From Deltaproteobacteria bacterium (lineage in GTDB: Bacteria; Desulfobacterota_C; Deferrisomatia; Deferrisomatales; JACRMM01): a stretch of 14,998 bases of DNA. The notes under the pieces are model-generated. The model had not been told where the DNA came from, did no database searches, and was given only the letters and a program-made list of their open reading frames with translations. Each line of letters starts with the position of its first letter. Position 1 is the stretch's first letter. The stretch spans positions 1 through 14,998 of the forward strand of contig JACRCS010001053.1 in NCBI GenBank assembly GCA_016218905.1, written 5' to 3'. This document shows positions 1 through 7,099 of this stretch, in pieces. The position numbers were made by a program, and so were the translations under genes.

Positions 1-96
1 CGGAAACAACTCCACTGTCTCCCGGACGAGTTCCAACTCCTCCGGGGTGATGTCCCGTCCCGCCTGCTGCAATCCCCGCGAAAAGTCCCTCGGCAT
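1..96 (-). CDS. N-terminus of a probable DUF4338/DruA-like protein (cut by window edge)
   Basis: Thirty-two residues are visible, beginning MPRDFSRGLQQAGRDITP, and the frame is open to the window edge. The ATG at 96-94 follows a strong GGAGGAG ribosome site about nine bases upstream. The pattern 'R-x-I-T-x-E-E-L-x-L-V-R-E-T-V-x-L-F-P' resembles the start of DUF4338 proteins, which continue with a 'LSR..LA..LCE' segment. That family occurs as transposon-associated proteins and as DruA of the Druantia anti-phage system. Only the N-terminus is available, so the assignment rests on a short motif recalled from family knowledge. It could equally be another DNA-associated protein. The region upstream (97-359) shows no clear transposon end. 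Confidence 0.45.
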   Translation of the reverse strand, partial: MPRDFSRGLQQAGRDITPEELELVRETVELFP

Positions 97-359
97 CGCG
101 TGGTCTCCTCCGCCCTCGAGGCACTCCGAAACCACGCTATCGTCTCAAAAACGCGTCGGGCTGTCTACCCCCGGCTTTGCGACAAAAGAATCTTCGCTGC
201 CTCCGCTAGCCTGCTCGGCCCTTGACGTTCTCGGCTTGTGCGTCAGCGCTGGTGAGCGGGGTTTTCGTGAGGTCCGGGAGCGGGCGCGGTCGGCGGGCCG
301 CTAAAGTGGCCCCTCGCCTCGGCCGATAGGGCCGGAGTTTCTCCTTGCCAGGAGCCGCC

Positions 360-731
360 ATGAACCAGCGAAAGAGGACTCGCGTTTCCGCTCGCAAAGA
401 GGCGACGATCGTCCGTGGGGGCGCGGCCGTCCACGCCGAGGTCGTCAACCTGAGCCTCAAGGGGTGCCTGCTGGAGGTGGACGAGGCGTTCGCAGCTCGC
501 TCCCGGGAGGCCGTCTCGGTCGTCATCCACCTGGAGCCGGACGCGCCGGAGTTCGACATCAAGGTGCAGGGTCGGATCGTCCGGGCTGAAGAGGGCTCGA
601 TCGCCATCGAGTTCACCGAGATCGCGCTCGAGAGCTTTAAGCACCTCGTCCGCCTCGTCCAGTACAACGCGGACGAACCCGACGAGATCGAGCAGGAACT
701 CGGGACGTCCGCCTTCACCCCGCCGGCTTAG
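360..731 (+). CDS. PilZ domain protein
   Basis: A 123-residue single-domain PilZ protein. PilZ domains bind cyclic di-GMP and usually control motility, exopolysaccharide or development through a partner. The binding signature is visible: an Arg-rich start (R4, R8, R12, fitting RxxxR) followed by N30-L-S-L-K-G35, the [D/N]xSxxG motif. After it come the beta strands typical of the fold, such as VSVVIHLEP and IKVQGRIVRAEEG. An alpha-helical tail ends in an acidic stretch and TPPA. I chose the ATG at 360 because CAGGAG lies five bases before it; the in-frame TTG at 345 has no such site and would add only five residues. The TAG stop (729-731) overlaps the stop of the convergent Smr gene. There is no attached output domain, so the partner is unknown. 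Confidence 0.85.
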   Translation: MNQRKRTRVSARKEATIVRGGAAVHAEVVNLSLKGCLLEVDEAFAARSREAVSVVIHLEPDAPEFDIKVQGRIVRAEEGSIAIEFTEIALESFKHLVRLVQYNADEPDEIEQELGTSAFTPPA

Positions 732-1045
732 GCCGGGCAGTAGCCGCGAAGCCGGACGAGGACCGCGCCGTCCCGGCCGTCGGCGTCGAGGAGCCTGCGG
801 TAGCGGCCGGCGTAGCCGTTCGCTTCGAGCCAGCCCGGCACCGCCTCGCGCAGGACGCCCACGCCCCCCGGGCTCCCTCGCCCCTTCCCGCACACGATCC
901 GCAGCTCTCGATCGCCGCGCGCCTCAGCCTTTTCCAACGCCCGGCGTACCGCCTCCAACGCCTCGGGCACACGAAGTCCGTGCAGGTCGAGCTCCGGCAC
1001 CACACCCGGAAAGGCCGCCGACACGAGGGCCCGCAGGCGCTTCAC
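728..1045 (-). CDS. Small Smr-domain protein
   Basis: A 105-residue protein made almost entirely of an Smr domain (the C-terminal domain of MutS2, also found alone as in E. coli YdaL/SmrA). The first signature is LDLHGL (residues 19-24), followed by 'VPEALEAV'. The second is GKGRGSPGG (about 53-61), followed by a 'VLREAVPGWL' helix. Smr domains are nucleic-acid endonucleases, implicated for example in cleaving collided-ribosome mRNA or branched DNA; which applies here cannot be told. The start is GTG at 1045-1043, forming a GTGA overlap with the stop of the radical SAM gene, so translation is probably coupled. Longer in-frame extensions run into the radical SAM gene and look like antisense-type low-complexity sequence. 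The stop TAA (730-728) overlaps the convergent PilZ stop. Confidence 0.85.
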   Translation of the reverse strand: MKRLRALVSAAFPGVVPELDLHGLRVPEALEAVRRALEKAEARGDRELRIVCGKGRGSPGGVGVLREAVPGWLEANGYAGRYRRLLDADGRDGAVLVRLRGYCPA

Positions 1046-2925
1046 GGCAGTCTCGCCCAGCGGTGTTCCGCCCGAAACGCCTCTCCTCCCGTGAGAGCGT
1101 CCCAGCGCGCCTGGACTTCCGGGCGACCGAAGAGGACGCTCCGGGCGTCCTCGCCGAGAAGCTCGGAGAGCGCCTTCAGCTCCTCCTCCGGCCCACCCGG
1201 GACGACGGCGAAGTCCCCTCTCTCGACGTGCCCCCTCACCTCCTGGATCCACGGACCCTCGGGACGAACCCACCAGGCGACGTCAGCCAGACGGCCGGCG
1301 CCCCCGAGCCGATCGGAAGCCGGACCCGACGATTCCCGGACGAGCGCCACGAGCCTGGGGACCAACCGAGCGCCGCGCCCGTAGAGGAAGGCGAAGGAGC
1401 GGTCGAGATAATGGCCGCTCGGCCCGGTGGCCGAGAGGAGCGCCCGGGCCCGCTCCGCCGGCCAGGCTTCGGCGCCCTCCAAGACGATCGTCAGCACGCC
1501 GTGGCGGAGCCGGCGGAGGAAGCGCCCGATCTCTTCGGGGAAGCCCTCCCGCCAACCCTTCAGCCAGAGGACGAAGCTCTGGGCGGCCCGAGCCGCGACC
1601 CGCTCGACCCAGTCTCCTGGAGCCGTCGCGGCCTCGAGGAGCAGGCCCGAGACGTAGCCGGAGACTTCCCCGAGGCGGGCTGCGCCCTCGAACCCGCCGA
1701 GAGCTGGCGGCCCGAGGGGGTCGAGTTCGAGTCCGGTCGCCTCCTCGAAGAGGTCCGTGCAGGCAGCGAGCTCCTCGAAGGTTAAGCCGGGGGTCTGCTG
1801 GACCGTGTACGGCGGCCGCTCCAGCGCCAGGAGCCCCAGCTTCCCGGCGTCCGCGCGCAGGCGGGTGCCGGGAAGGAGGGCGAGCGGGAAGAGCTGTACC
1901 TCGGCCTCCGGTGCCTCCCGCAGGACGAAGTCGAGGCTCTCCCCGAACCCCGCCAGGGTGTCGCCCGGGAGTCCCGCGATCAGGCCCACGATCACCTTGA
2001 TCCCGGCCCCGGTGAGCTCCCGAACCCCTTCGAGCCACGCCTTCCGCTCCCACGTCCGCCCCACCGCCGCGAGGACGCTATCGTGGATCGTCTGCAGGCC
2101 GACCTCGCAGTTCTTGAGCCCCGCCCGGGCGAGGCGTCGCCCGTCGCCGGGGCCAAGCCGGTCCGCCACGAGCTCTGTGTGGAGGGCGAGGCGCCCCTCC
2201 GGGTTGCCGGCTTCCAGGGCCCGGAGGACCTCCTCCCAGTCCGCGCGGACGTTGAAGGAGGGGTCCATCAGGTAGACCTCGCGCACGCCGCGCTCCCGTG
2301 CCCAGGCGAGGTGGGCCTCGAGCCAGCCGCTCGCGAAGCTCCGCGTCCGCGCGTAGCGCTTTCCGTAGTGGCAGTAGGCGCAGCGGAAGGGGCAGCCCCG
2401 CACCGTCTCGAGCCAGATGGAGCCGTCGGGGTAGGGAGGAAGGAGTCCCGAGAGGTAGGGGCTCGGGAGCGCCCGGAGGTCGATCGGGTCGGTTCGGCGC
2501 GCGCGCTCGCCGCAGGAACGCAGGACGGCCGCGAAGGCCTCCTCTCCCTCGCCCGGGAGGCGTACGGCGAAGCCGGCGGCGTTCCACAGCCACTCGTTTT
2601 CGGGAAGCACCTCCGGCCCGCCCAACGCCACGGCCGGCCCTGCCTCGCTCACCTTCCGCGCGACGTCGAGACTCCGTTCGGAGTTCCAAAGGTAAAGGGA
2701 GAAGCCGACGAGGTCGGGCTGTCGGCCGAGGATCGCCCGGAGGAGCGCCTCGTCACCGAGGAGGTCTGCCTCCCGCCAGGGCAGGAGCTCCACCTCCCAG
2801 CCGGATGCGCGGCCCGGACCCGCGGCCCAGCTCGAGAGGCAGCCGGCGGCGAGCGGGACGTTGGCGTCGAGGGTCGGCCAGAGGTAGCCGGGGACCGGGA
2901 GCTGAACGAGGAGGGCCCGCTTCAA
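1042..2925 (-). CDS. B12-binding-type radical SAM protein, function unknown
   Basis: A 627-residue cytoplasmic enzyme. Residues 1 to about 140 form a Rossmann-like cobalamin-binding-type domain (start MKRALLVQLPVPG, then DLVGFSLY and VALGGPEV). I do not see the DxHxxG cobalamin-ligand motif, so any cobalamin would not be bound through that His. The radical SAM core spans about 168-370, with the cluster motif CPFRCAYC (C178, C182, C185), followed by 'CEVGLQTI' and 'GLIAGLPGDT', both typical of the superfamily. The last roughly 200 residues are not recognised. The start is TTG at 2925-2923, supported by the family-like N-terminus directly after it and by a TTGA overlap with the upstream zinc-ribbon gene. 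Members of this broad family perform methylations, cyclisations and other radical reactions; the substrate cannot be read from sequence. Confidence 0.85.
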   Translation of the reverse strand: MKRALLVQLPVPGYLWPTLDANVPLAAGCLSSWAAGPGRASGWEVELLPWREADLLGDEALLRAILGRQPDLVGFSLYLWNSERSLDVARKVSEAGPAVALGGPEVLPENEWLWNAAGFAVRLPGEGEEAFAAVLRSCGERARRTDPIDLRALPSPYLSGLLPPYPDGSIWLETVRGCPFRCAYCHYGKRYARTRSFASGWLEAHLAWARERGVREVYLMDPSFNVRADWEEVLRALEAGNPEGRLALHTELVADRLGPGDGRRLARAGLKNCEVGLQTIHDSVLAAVGRTWERKAWLEGVRELTGAGIKVIVGLIAGLPGDTLAGFGESLDFVLREAPEAEVQLFPLALLPGTRLRADAGKLGLLALERPPYTVQQTPGLTFEELAACTDLFEEATGLELDPLGPPALGGFEGAARLGEVSGYVSGLLLEAATAPGDWVERVAARAAQSFVLWLKGWREGFPEEIGRFLRRLRHGVLTIVLEGAEAWPAERARALLSATGPSGHYLDRSFAFLYGRGARLVPRLVALVRESSGPASDRLGGAGRLADVAWWVRPEGPWIQEVRGHVERGDFAVVPGGPEEELKALSELLGEDARSVLFGRPEVQARWDALTGGEAFRAEHRWARLP

Positions 2926-3200
2926 GCCTTCTTCTTGAAGAGCGCGTCGAGCTTCGCCCGTACGTCTTCCTTGGTGCTCGCTTTCCCGCCTCGCGAGGAG
3001 GGGCGGAAGTAATCGCAGAAGTTCGCGCGCTCCTTGTCGACGACCCGTTCGGCCTGCGGCTCACGGCAGTCGTTGTACGCGCCGGGCGCATAGAACTCGC
3101 ACTGGACGCAGGCGTGGAGGTCCGCCCCGCAGGAGGGGCACTCCGCCCGCCGCGAGACCTCCCCCGCGGGAAGCGCCGCACCGCACTTGGCGCAGCTCAC
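2922..3200 (-). CDS. Small zinc-ribbon protein with eight cysteines
   Basis: A 92-residue protein with three CxxC pairs (C3/C6, C21/C24, C31/C34), two further Cys (C45, C62) and H29. This layout suggests one or two structural zinc sites or another metal site. The central part, with 'CREPQAERV.DKERANFCDYF', resembles a small Cys-rich conserved hypothetical protein that I recall from Geobacter-type deltaproteobacteria. The C-terminus is a basic helix ending KLDALFKKKA. No function is known to me. The start is GTG at 3200-3198 with GGGGAG upstream, overlapping the previous stop as GTGA. Its stop overlaps the TTG start of the radical SAM gene, so it may assist that enzyme, but this is inferred from gene order only. 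Confidence 0.8.
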   Translation of the reverse strand: MSCAKCGAALPAGEVSRRAECPSCGADLHACVQCEFYAPGAYNDCREPQAERVVDKERANFCDYFRPSSRGGKASTKEDVRAKLDALFKKKA

Positions 3201-3544
3201 GACGGGGCTCCCCGGAAGGCGATGACCTTGCGCCGGGTGCGGGAGCGGTACTCCGAGAGGCGCCGGGGGAACTCGGGCCGCAGCAGGTACGGGAGGGCGC
3301 TCGCCTTGAAGTTCTCCAGCATGTCGCGGCGGGCGACGGCGAGCTCGGAGTCGAGGACTCCCAGCCTCTCCAGGACCCGCTCGTACCTCTCCCCGCCCTC
3401 GCCGAAGCTGCCTACCACCCGCAGACGGGCGTGGAAGAGGTTCGCGTAGCCGTACGGGCGGGTCTCGTCGTAGACGACGACCCGGGCGCCGTTCTCGCCT
3501 TCGAAGAGGGCCACGACCTCGGGCGCGGAGGACGGCTCGCTCAC
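3197..3544 (-). CDS. Conserved-looking hypothetical protein, 115 residues
   Basis: I do not recognise this protein. It has no cysteines, signal peptide or membrane segment. The N-terminal half looks like a beta-rich fold (VVALFEGENGARVVVYDETRP, then FHARLRVVGSF). The C-terminal half is helical and very basic (RRLSEYRSRTRRKVIAF), so nucleic-acid or ribosome contact is possible but unproven. I chose the GTG at 3544-3542 because it overlaps the ilvE stop as GTGA, matching the other junctions in this operon. Longer in-frame extensions lie entirely inside ilvE on the same strand and have a shadow-like composition. The gene is translationally coupled between ilvE and the zinc-ribbon gene, which supports it being real. 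Confidence 0.7.
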   Translation of the reverse strand: MSEPSSAPEVVALFEGENGARVVVYDETRPYGYANLFHARLRVVGSFGEGGERYERVLERLGVLDSELAVARRDMLENFKASALPYLLRPEFPRRLSEYRSRTRRKVIAFRGAPS

Positions 3545-4566
3545 GGCTCTTCGACCATCTCGGTCCACCCGTACGGGTCCGGGGCGGCCCCGACCTGGAT
3601 CTGGGTCAGCCGCTGGTAGAGCTGCGTGGTGAGCGGCCCCGCCTTGCCGTCCTTGCAGTAGACGTGATCCACCCCCCGGTACGTGATCGCCTCCACCGGC
3701 GTGATCACGGCGGCCGTTCCGAGGCACCCCGCCTCGTCGAAGGTCGGGAGCTCGGTCACCGCCAGGGGGCGGCGCTCCACCTGCAGCCCCAGGTCCGTCG
3801 CGATCTGCTGGACGCTCATGTTCGTGACGCTCGGCAGGATCGAGGGGCTCGCCGGCGTGGTGAAGGACCGGCCGATGATCGCGAAGAAGTTCGAGGAGCC
3901 CGACTCGTCGATGTACTTCTTCTCCCGGCAGTCGAGATAGAGGACCTCCGAGTAGCCCTTCTCCTTGGCACCCATGGTGGCGCGCATCCCGGCCGCGTAG
4001 TTGCCGCCGCACTTGACGTCACCCACCCCGCCCGGGGCCGCGCGGTCGATGTCCTCCTCGACGAGCAGCCGCACCGGCGTGAACCCCGCCTTGTAATAGG
4101 GGCCCACGGGCGTGACGAAGACGATGAAGAGGTAGTCTCGGCTCGGTTTCACGCCGACCTCCGGGCTCACGCCGATGAGGAGCGGCCGCACGTAGAGGCT
4201 GGCGCCGCTCCCGTAGGGGGGCACGAAGCGGCGGTTGGCGCGGACGACCCGGTGCACCGCCTCCCGGAAGAGGTCCTCGGGCACTTCGGTCATCAGGAGC
4301 TTTCGCGCGGAGCGCCGGAAGCGCGCGGCGTTCTCGGCGAGCCGGAACGTCTGGATGCGGCCGTCGGGACGCTCGAAGACCTTCAGTCCCTCGAAGATCT
4401 CCTGCCCATAGTGGAAGCAGACCGCAGCCATGTGGAGGTTCACGAACTCCTCGGCCGTCAGCTCGCCCTCCGACCACGCACCGTCCTGATACCAGTACCG
4501 GATGTTGGCGTCGGTCTTCTGGTAGGAGAAAGGCAGATTGGCAAAATCCAGGTTTGCGCGCTCCAT
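3541..4566 (-). CDS. ilvE: Branched-chain amino acid aminotransferase
   Basis: A 341-residue PLP-dependent aminotransferase of fold type IV (EC 2.6.1.42). It interconverts Leu, Ile and Val with their 2-oxo acids using 2-oxoglutarate/glutamate in the cytoplasm. The catalytic Lys is K185 in GDVKCGGNYAA, the signature context of the longer, eukaryote-like BCAT subgroup. YVRPLLIG (125-132), ESGSSNFF (221-228) and a phosphate-binding GTAAVITP region (about 283-290) are also present. The length is normal for the family. I chose the ATG at 4566 because GGAGG lies seven bases upstream and the protein then starts as family members do; the in-frame start at 4632 would add 22 unrelated residues. It is the first gene of a five-gene overlapping operon with a candidate promoter 37 bases upstream. 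Confidence 0.95.
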   Translation of the reverse strand: MERANLDFANLPFSYQKTDANIRYWYQDGAWSEGELTAEEFVNLHMAAVCFHYGQEIFEGLKVFERPDGRIQTFRLAENAARFRRSARKLLMTEVPEDLFREAVHRVVRANRRFVPPYGSGASLYVRPLLIGVSPEVGVKPSRDYLFIVFVTPVGPYYKAGFTPVRLLVEEDIDRAAPGGVGDVKCGGNYAAGMRATMGAKEKGYSEVLYLDCREKKYIDESGSSNFFAIIGRSFTTPASPSILPSVTNMSVQQIATDLGLQVERRPLAVTELPTFDEAGCLGTAAVITPVEAITYRGVDHVYCKDGKAGPLTTQLYQRLTQIQVGAAPDPYGWTEMVEEP

Positions 4567-4602
4567 GGATCCTCCTCGGTGCCCGGAGACAGGGAAAACG
4601 TC

Positions 4603-4632
4603 ATGGTAGCGCGGACGGGAAGTCGCGCGCAA
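4603..4632 (-). promoter_or_regulatory. Candidate sigma-70-type promoter for the ilvE operon
   Basis: On the minus strand, TTGCGC (4632-4627) is followed after 18 bases by TACCAT (4608-4603). This places a start site about 30 bases before the ilvE ATG. The match to TTGACA/TATAAT is moderate, so the call rests on position, spacing and resemblance to the candidate promoter at 7035-7064. Confidence 0.35.
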
Positions 4633-4681
4633 GGAGCCGCCCCAGCGGTCGGTAACAAAAAAGCGAACGGTTGAGCGGAGA

Positions 4682-6658
4682 TCAGAGGCCGAGGGCCGTC
4701 AGGAAGCACCCGCCGCCTCCCCCGCCAGACGAACCGCCTCCCCCGGTCGTAGCGCCCGACCCGAGCGTCATCGCGACCTCCGGCGTCGGCGTTCTGCCGT
4801 CGGAGACGACGGTCTGACGCACCTCCGCGCCGCCGCCCTCGTCGCCCGAGGGACCATAAGCGAAGACCTCCACGCCGTACGTCTGACCCGCTTGCAGGCC
4901 CCGAAGCTCGGCCCGAGTGACGGGTCCGTAGATCGTCCGGCCGCTCGTGAATTGGGCGCTCGCGTCGGTTTTCCAGCGCACCACGTACCCCGAACTGGCA
5001 AGCGCGGCGTTCCACGAGACGTTCAGCCCGCCGGGGGCGGCGTCGGCCCGAAGGCCCGTCACCGCTCCGGCGAAGGTCCCGGGGGAAGCCTGACCGCTCA
5101 GAGTAGAATACCGCCGCCCCGAGTCCGCGACACCATCCCTCAGAAAGTTCGGGATCGCGTAGAGGATGTCCCCGATGCCGAAGCGACCCACTTCCGCCGA
5201 AACGGGCGCGGTCGACCCGAACGCGCCGAGCACGAGCGGATAGCCCTCCTCCCGAAGCAGGCAGAGAGCGAGCCCCCACTGCGCCGCGGGCGAGCCGGTG
5301 AGCTGGACGGACACCCCGTTCCCGTCTCCGAAGGCCTGCGTCAGATAGGTTGCGCCCAGATAGTCGGGCGCCCTGCCGGAGTTCAGGACTTCGAGCCCGC
5401 CGCTCTTCGCGAGCGGAACGGAGCCGTAATGGCTCCCGTCCCGGTAATCCATGACGGCATTGGCGCCGGCAAAGCCCTGGAAGAGGTGGTAGAGCCCGTC
5501 GAACTGGAGCCCCGCGGCGTACTGGTCGAAGGCGACGAGCGGCCGGGCGCCGGCGCGGATCGAGGACCAGACGCTCGCGAGGGCGCCTACCCCTCCCGTG
5601 TGCTCGGACAGGTACTTGCCGAAGATCGCTGAACCGTAAATCTGGTTCGTCTCCGCATACAGGCCCGAGACAGGCAGGCCCTCTTCCACGTAGCTCGGCC
5701 AGCCGCTGCCCTCCTGCAGGTACCGGAAGTAGTCGTTCACCTCGTCGAAGACCTCGTCCTCCGCCCAGACCGCGCTCCCTTCCAGCCACCAGTCGTCCTC
5801 GTACCAGAGCCAGGAGGCCGGCAGCGGCATCAGGAACTGGACGACGTGAAAGAACTCGTGGGCGGCCGTGACCTTCATGGCCCCCTGGATCGGGTCGGCG
5901 TCGGCGTTTCCCGGGAAATCCATGTTGTTGTTCACGACGATCCAGGGGACCACGTCGTCGTGCGTCTCCCCGTAGTAGCCGGGCGACATGTCCTCAAACA
6001 CGTGCCCCGGGTCGGAGTTGGCGATGTAGACCGGAATGAGCTCCTGAGCGAGGACCGGACCCGCCAGGTCGCCGTAATCCATCTCGACGACCAACTTCCG
6101 GTACGTCGCCTCGAAGTACTTCGCCCAGAGCTCCACGACGTCCGGAACGCCGTCGCGGTCGGCGTCGCGGACCGGCTTCGTCCCGTCCTCGTTCGTGAGG
6201 TCGTCGCCCCACTCGATCGAGAAGTGCTCGGTCGTCACCCAGTGGTCGAGCGAGTGGCTGACGGCTCTCCCGGTCTCCCCGGTCTCGCGTGCGAGCACCT
6301 GCGGTCTCAGGAGCAGCGACTCGGCCCCGGCCCTCACGTCGGCCGGCAGAGAAGCCATCCTGGCGCGGACTTCCCGCAAGAGCAGCGTGCCGCAGCGATG
6401 AGCGTGGGCACCCTCCACGGACTGGGCGCGGAGCGCCCCAAGGGGCACCCTAGCCTGGAACTCGGGCGGGAGGCGCTCCGGCGCCTTCTGGGCGTAGAGC
6501 CGGTAGAGGAGCGCGTGGGCGTCGTCCAGGGTCCCCTTCGCGACTGCCTCGCGAAGACGCACCTCCCGATCGGGCACGGGCGCGACGACGGTCAGAACGG
6601 GCGCCGCCCCGAGGAGCAGGAAAGCGGCGAGGAGGGCGGCGAGGAGTCGGGGTCTCAC
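4682..6658 (-). CDS. Secreted HExxH metalloprotease with Fn3 domain and Gly-rich Cys tail
   Basis: A 658-residue exported putative zinc protease, resembling what NCBI calls the MXAN_6640 family. Residues 1-19 form a signal peptide. Residues about 33-118 form an N-terminal pre-domain that resembles the upstream lipoprotein. An Asp-rich calcium-binding-like loop (DADRDGVPD, 165-173) follows. The zinc site is H267-E-F-F-H271, with E293 in 'WLEGSAVWAE' as the likely third ligand, giving a gluzincin arrangement. A fibronectin type III domain covers about 532-618. The tail is Gly/Ser-rich and ends GGGCFLTALGL (Cys651), like a shortened version of the Gly-rich CFI-type C-terminal tags. The start is GTG at 6658-6656, with GGAGG nine bases upstream and a GTGA overlap with the lipoprotein gene. 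The protease role comes from motifs; substrates are unknown. Confidence 0.85.
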   Translation of the reverse strand: MRPRLLAALLAAFLLLGAAPVLTVVAPVPDREVRLREAVAKGTLDDAHALLYRLYAQKAPERLPPEFQARVPLGALRAQSVEGAHAHRCGTLLLREVRARMASLPADVRAGAESLLLRPQVLARETGETGRAVSHSLDHWVTTEHFSIEWGDDLTNEDGTKPVRDADRDGVPDVVELWAKYFEATYRKLVVEMDYGDLAGPVLAQELIPVYIANSDPGHVFEDMSPGYYGETHDDVVPWIVVNNNMDFPGNADADPIQGAMKVTAAHEFFHVVQFLMPLPASWLWYEDDWWLEGSAVWAEDEVFDEVNDYFRYLQEGSGWPSYVEEGLPVSGLYAETNQIYGSAIFGKYLSEHTGGVGALASVWSSIRAGARPLVAFDQYAAGLQFDGLYHLFQGFAGANAVMDYRDGSHYGSVPLAKSGGLEVLNSGRAPDYLGATYLTQAFGDGNGVSVQLTGSPAAQWGLALCLLREEGYPLVLGAFGSTAPVSAEVGRFGIGDILYAIPNFLRDGVADSGRRYSTLSGQASPGTFAGAVTGLRADAAPGGLNVSWNAALASSGYVVRWKTDASAQFTSGRTIYGPVTRAELRGLQAGQTYGVEVFAYGPSGDEGGGAEVRQTVVSDGRTPTPEVAMTLGSGATTGGGGSSGGGGGGCFLTALGL

Positions 6659-6999
6659 GGTCTAGCCTCCGGGAAGAGGTAGGGTCGCAGCGCCTCCTGC
6701 ACGTCGGGCCGAAGCTCTGGAAACCGCAGCCTCGCCTCCCGGAGCGCGAGCGTCCCGTCCCTCGCCGGTCGGCTTCCCAGGTACCGGGGCGGGAGCTTCG
6801 AGGAATCTTTGGCGGCCAGCACGCGGTAGAGGAGGGCCGTCTGGTCGTCGATCTCGCCGCGCGCTCGCGCCTCGGCGATGAGCTCCTCCGACGTGCTCTC
6901 GCGGGGGCTTCGCCGGGTCTCCCTCGGGCCTTCGACAACGGCCGGCGCGCAGCCGAGCAGTAGCAGGACGAAAGCGGGCAAGAGGAGGACGAGCCTCAT
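6655..6999 (-). CDS. Small lipoprotein homologous to the pre-domain of the adjacent protease
   Basis: A 114-residue lipoprotein. The signal peptide MRLVLLLPAFVLLLLGC ends in a lipobox with acylated Cys17; Ala at +2 predicts outer-membrane sorting. Residues about 38-107 align by eye with residues 33-118 of the next gene's product. Shared features in order are 'G-x-[IL]-D-D-x-x-ALLYR', 'K-x-x-x-x-LPP', 'GTL-x-LRE-[AV]-R' and a later 'DV'. It is therefore a stand-alone copy of the protease pre-domain. The ATG at 6999 is preceded by GGGAGG six bases upstream; a longer in-frame start at 7059 would bury the signal peptide and is not favoured. It overlaps the protease as GTGA, so the two are co-translated. 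A role as chaperone, inhibitor or membrane anchor for the protease is inference. Confidence 0.8.
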   Translation of the reverse strand: MRLVLLLPAFVLLLLGCAPAVVEGPRETRRSPRESTSEELIAEARARGEIDDQTALLYRVLAAKDSSKLPPRYLGSRPARDGTLALREARLRFPELRPDVQEALRPYLFPEARP

Positions 7000-7034
7000 C
7001 GGACCTCCCGGGAAGAGGGGGAGAAGCCCTCCAG

Positions 7035-7064
7035 ACGGTACGCGCTCGTCCGGTATCACCTCAA
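7035..7064 (-). promoter_or_regulatory. Candidate promoter for the lipoprotein-protease operon
   Basis: On the minus strand, TTGAGG (7064-7059) is followed after 18 bases by TACCGT (7040-7035). The start site would fall about 28 bases before the lipoprotein ATG. The layout matches the candidate ilvE promoter. This is a moderate consensus match only. Confidence 0.35.
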
Positions 7065-7099
7065 GAGAAATGGCACGGCGGGACCCCTCATCTTCGGCC

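Noticed and set aside
222..227. TTGACG as a -35 element for the PilZ gene
   Set aside because: No -10-like sequence lies 16-18 bases downstream.
47..304. An 85-codon open frame on the plus strand in the 97-359 region
   Set aside because: It overlaps the DUF4338-like start on the other strand, has a Ser/Arg/Pro-rich composition and shows no family resemblance.
2083..3012. A 309-codon open frame on the plus strand opposite the radical SAM gene
   Set aside because: It is a shadow of the radical SAM and zinc-ribbon genes, with no domain.
4567..4632. An upstream start for ilvE adding 22 residues
   Set aside because: The ATG at 4566 has a strong GGAGG site and a family-like N-terminus; the extension covers the candidate promoter.
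7071..7085. TGGCAC as the -24 part of a sigma-54 promoter for the cyclase gene
   Set aside because: The -12 TTGC element is absent; the position reads GACC.
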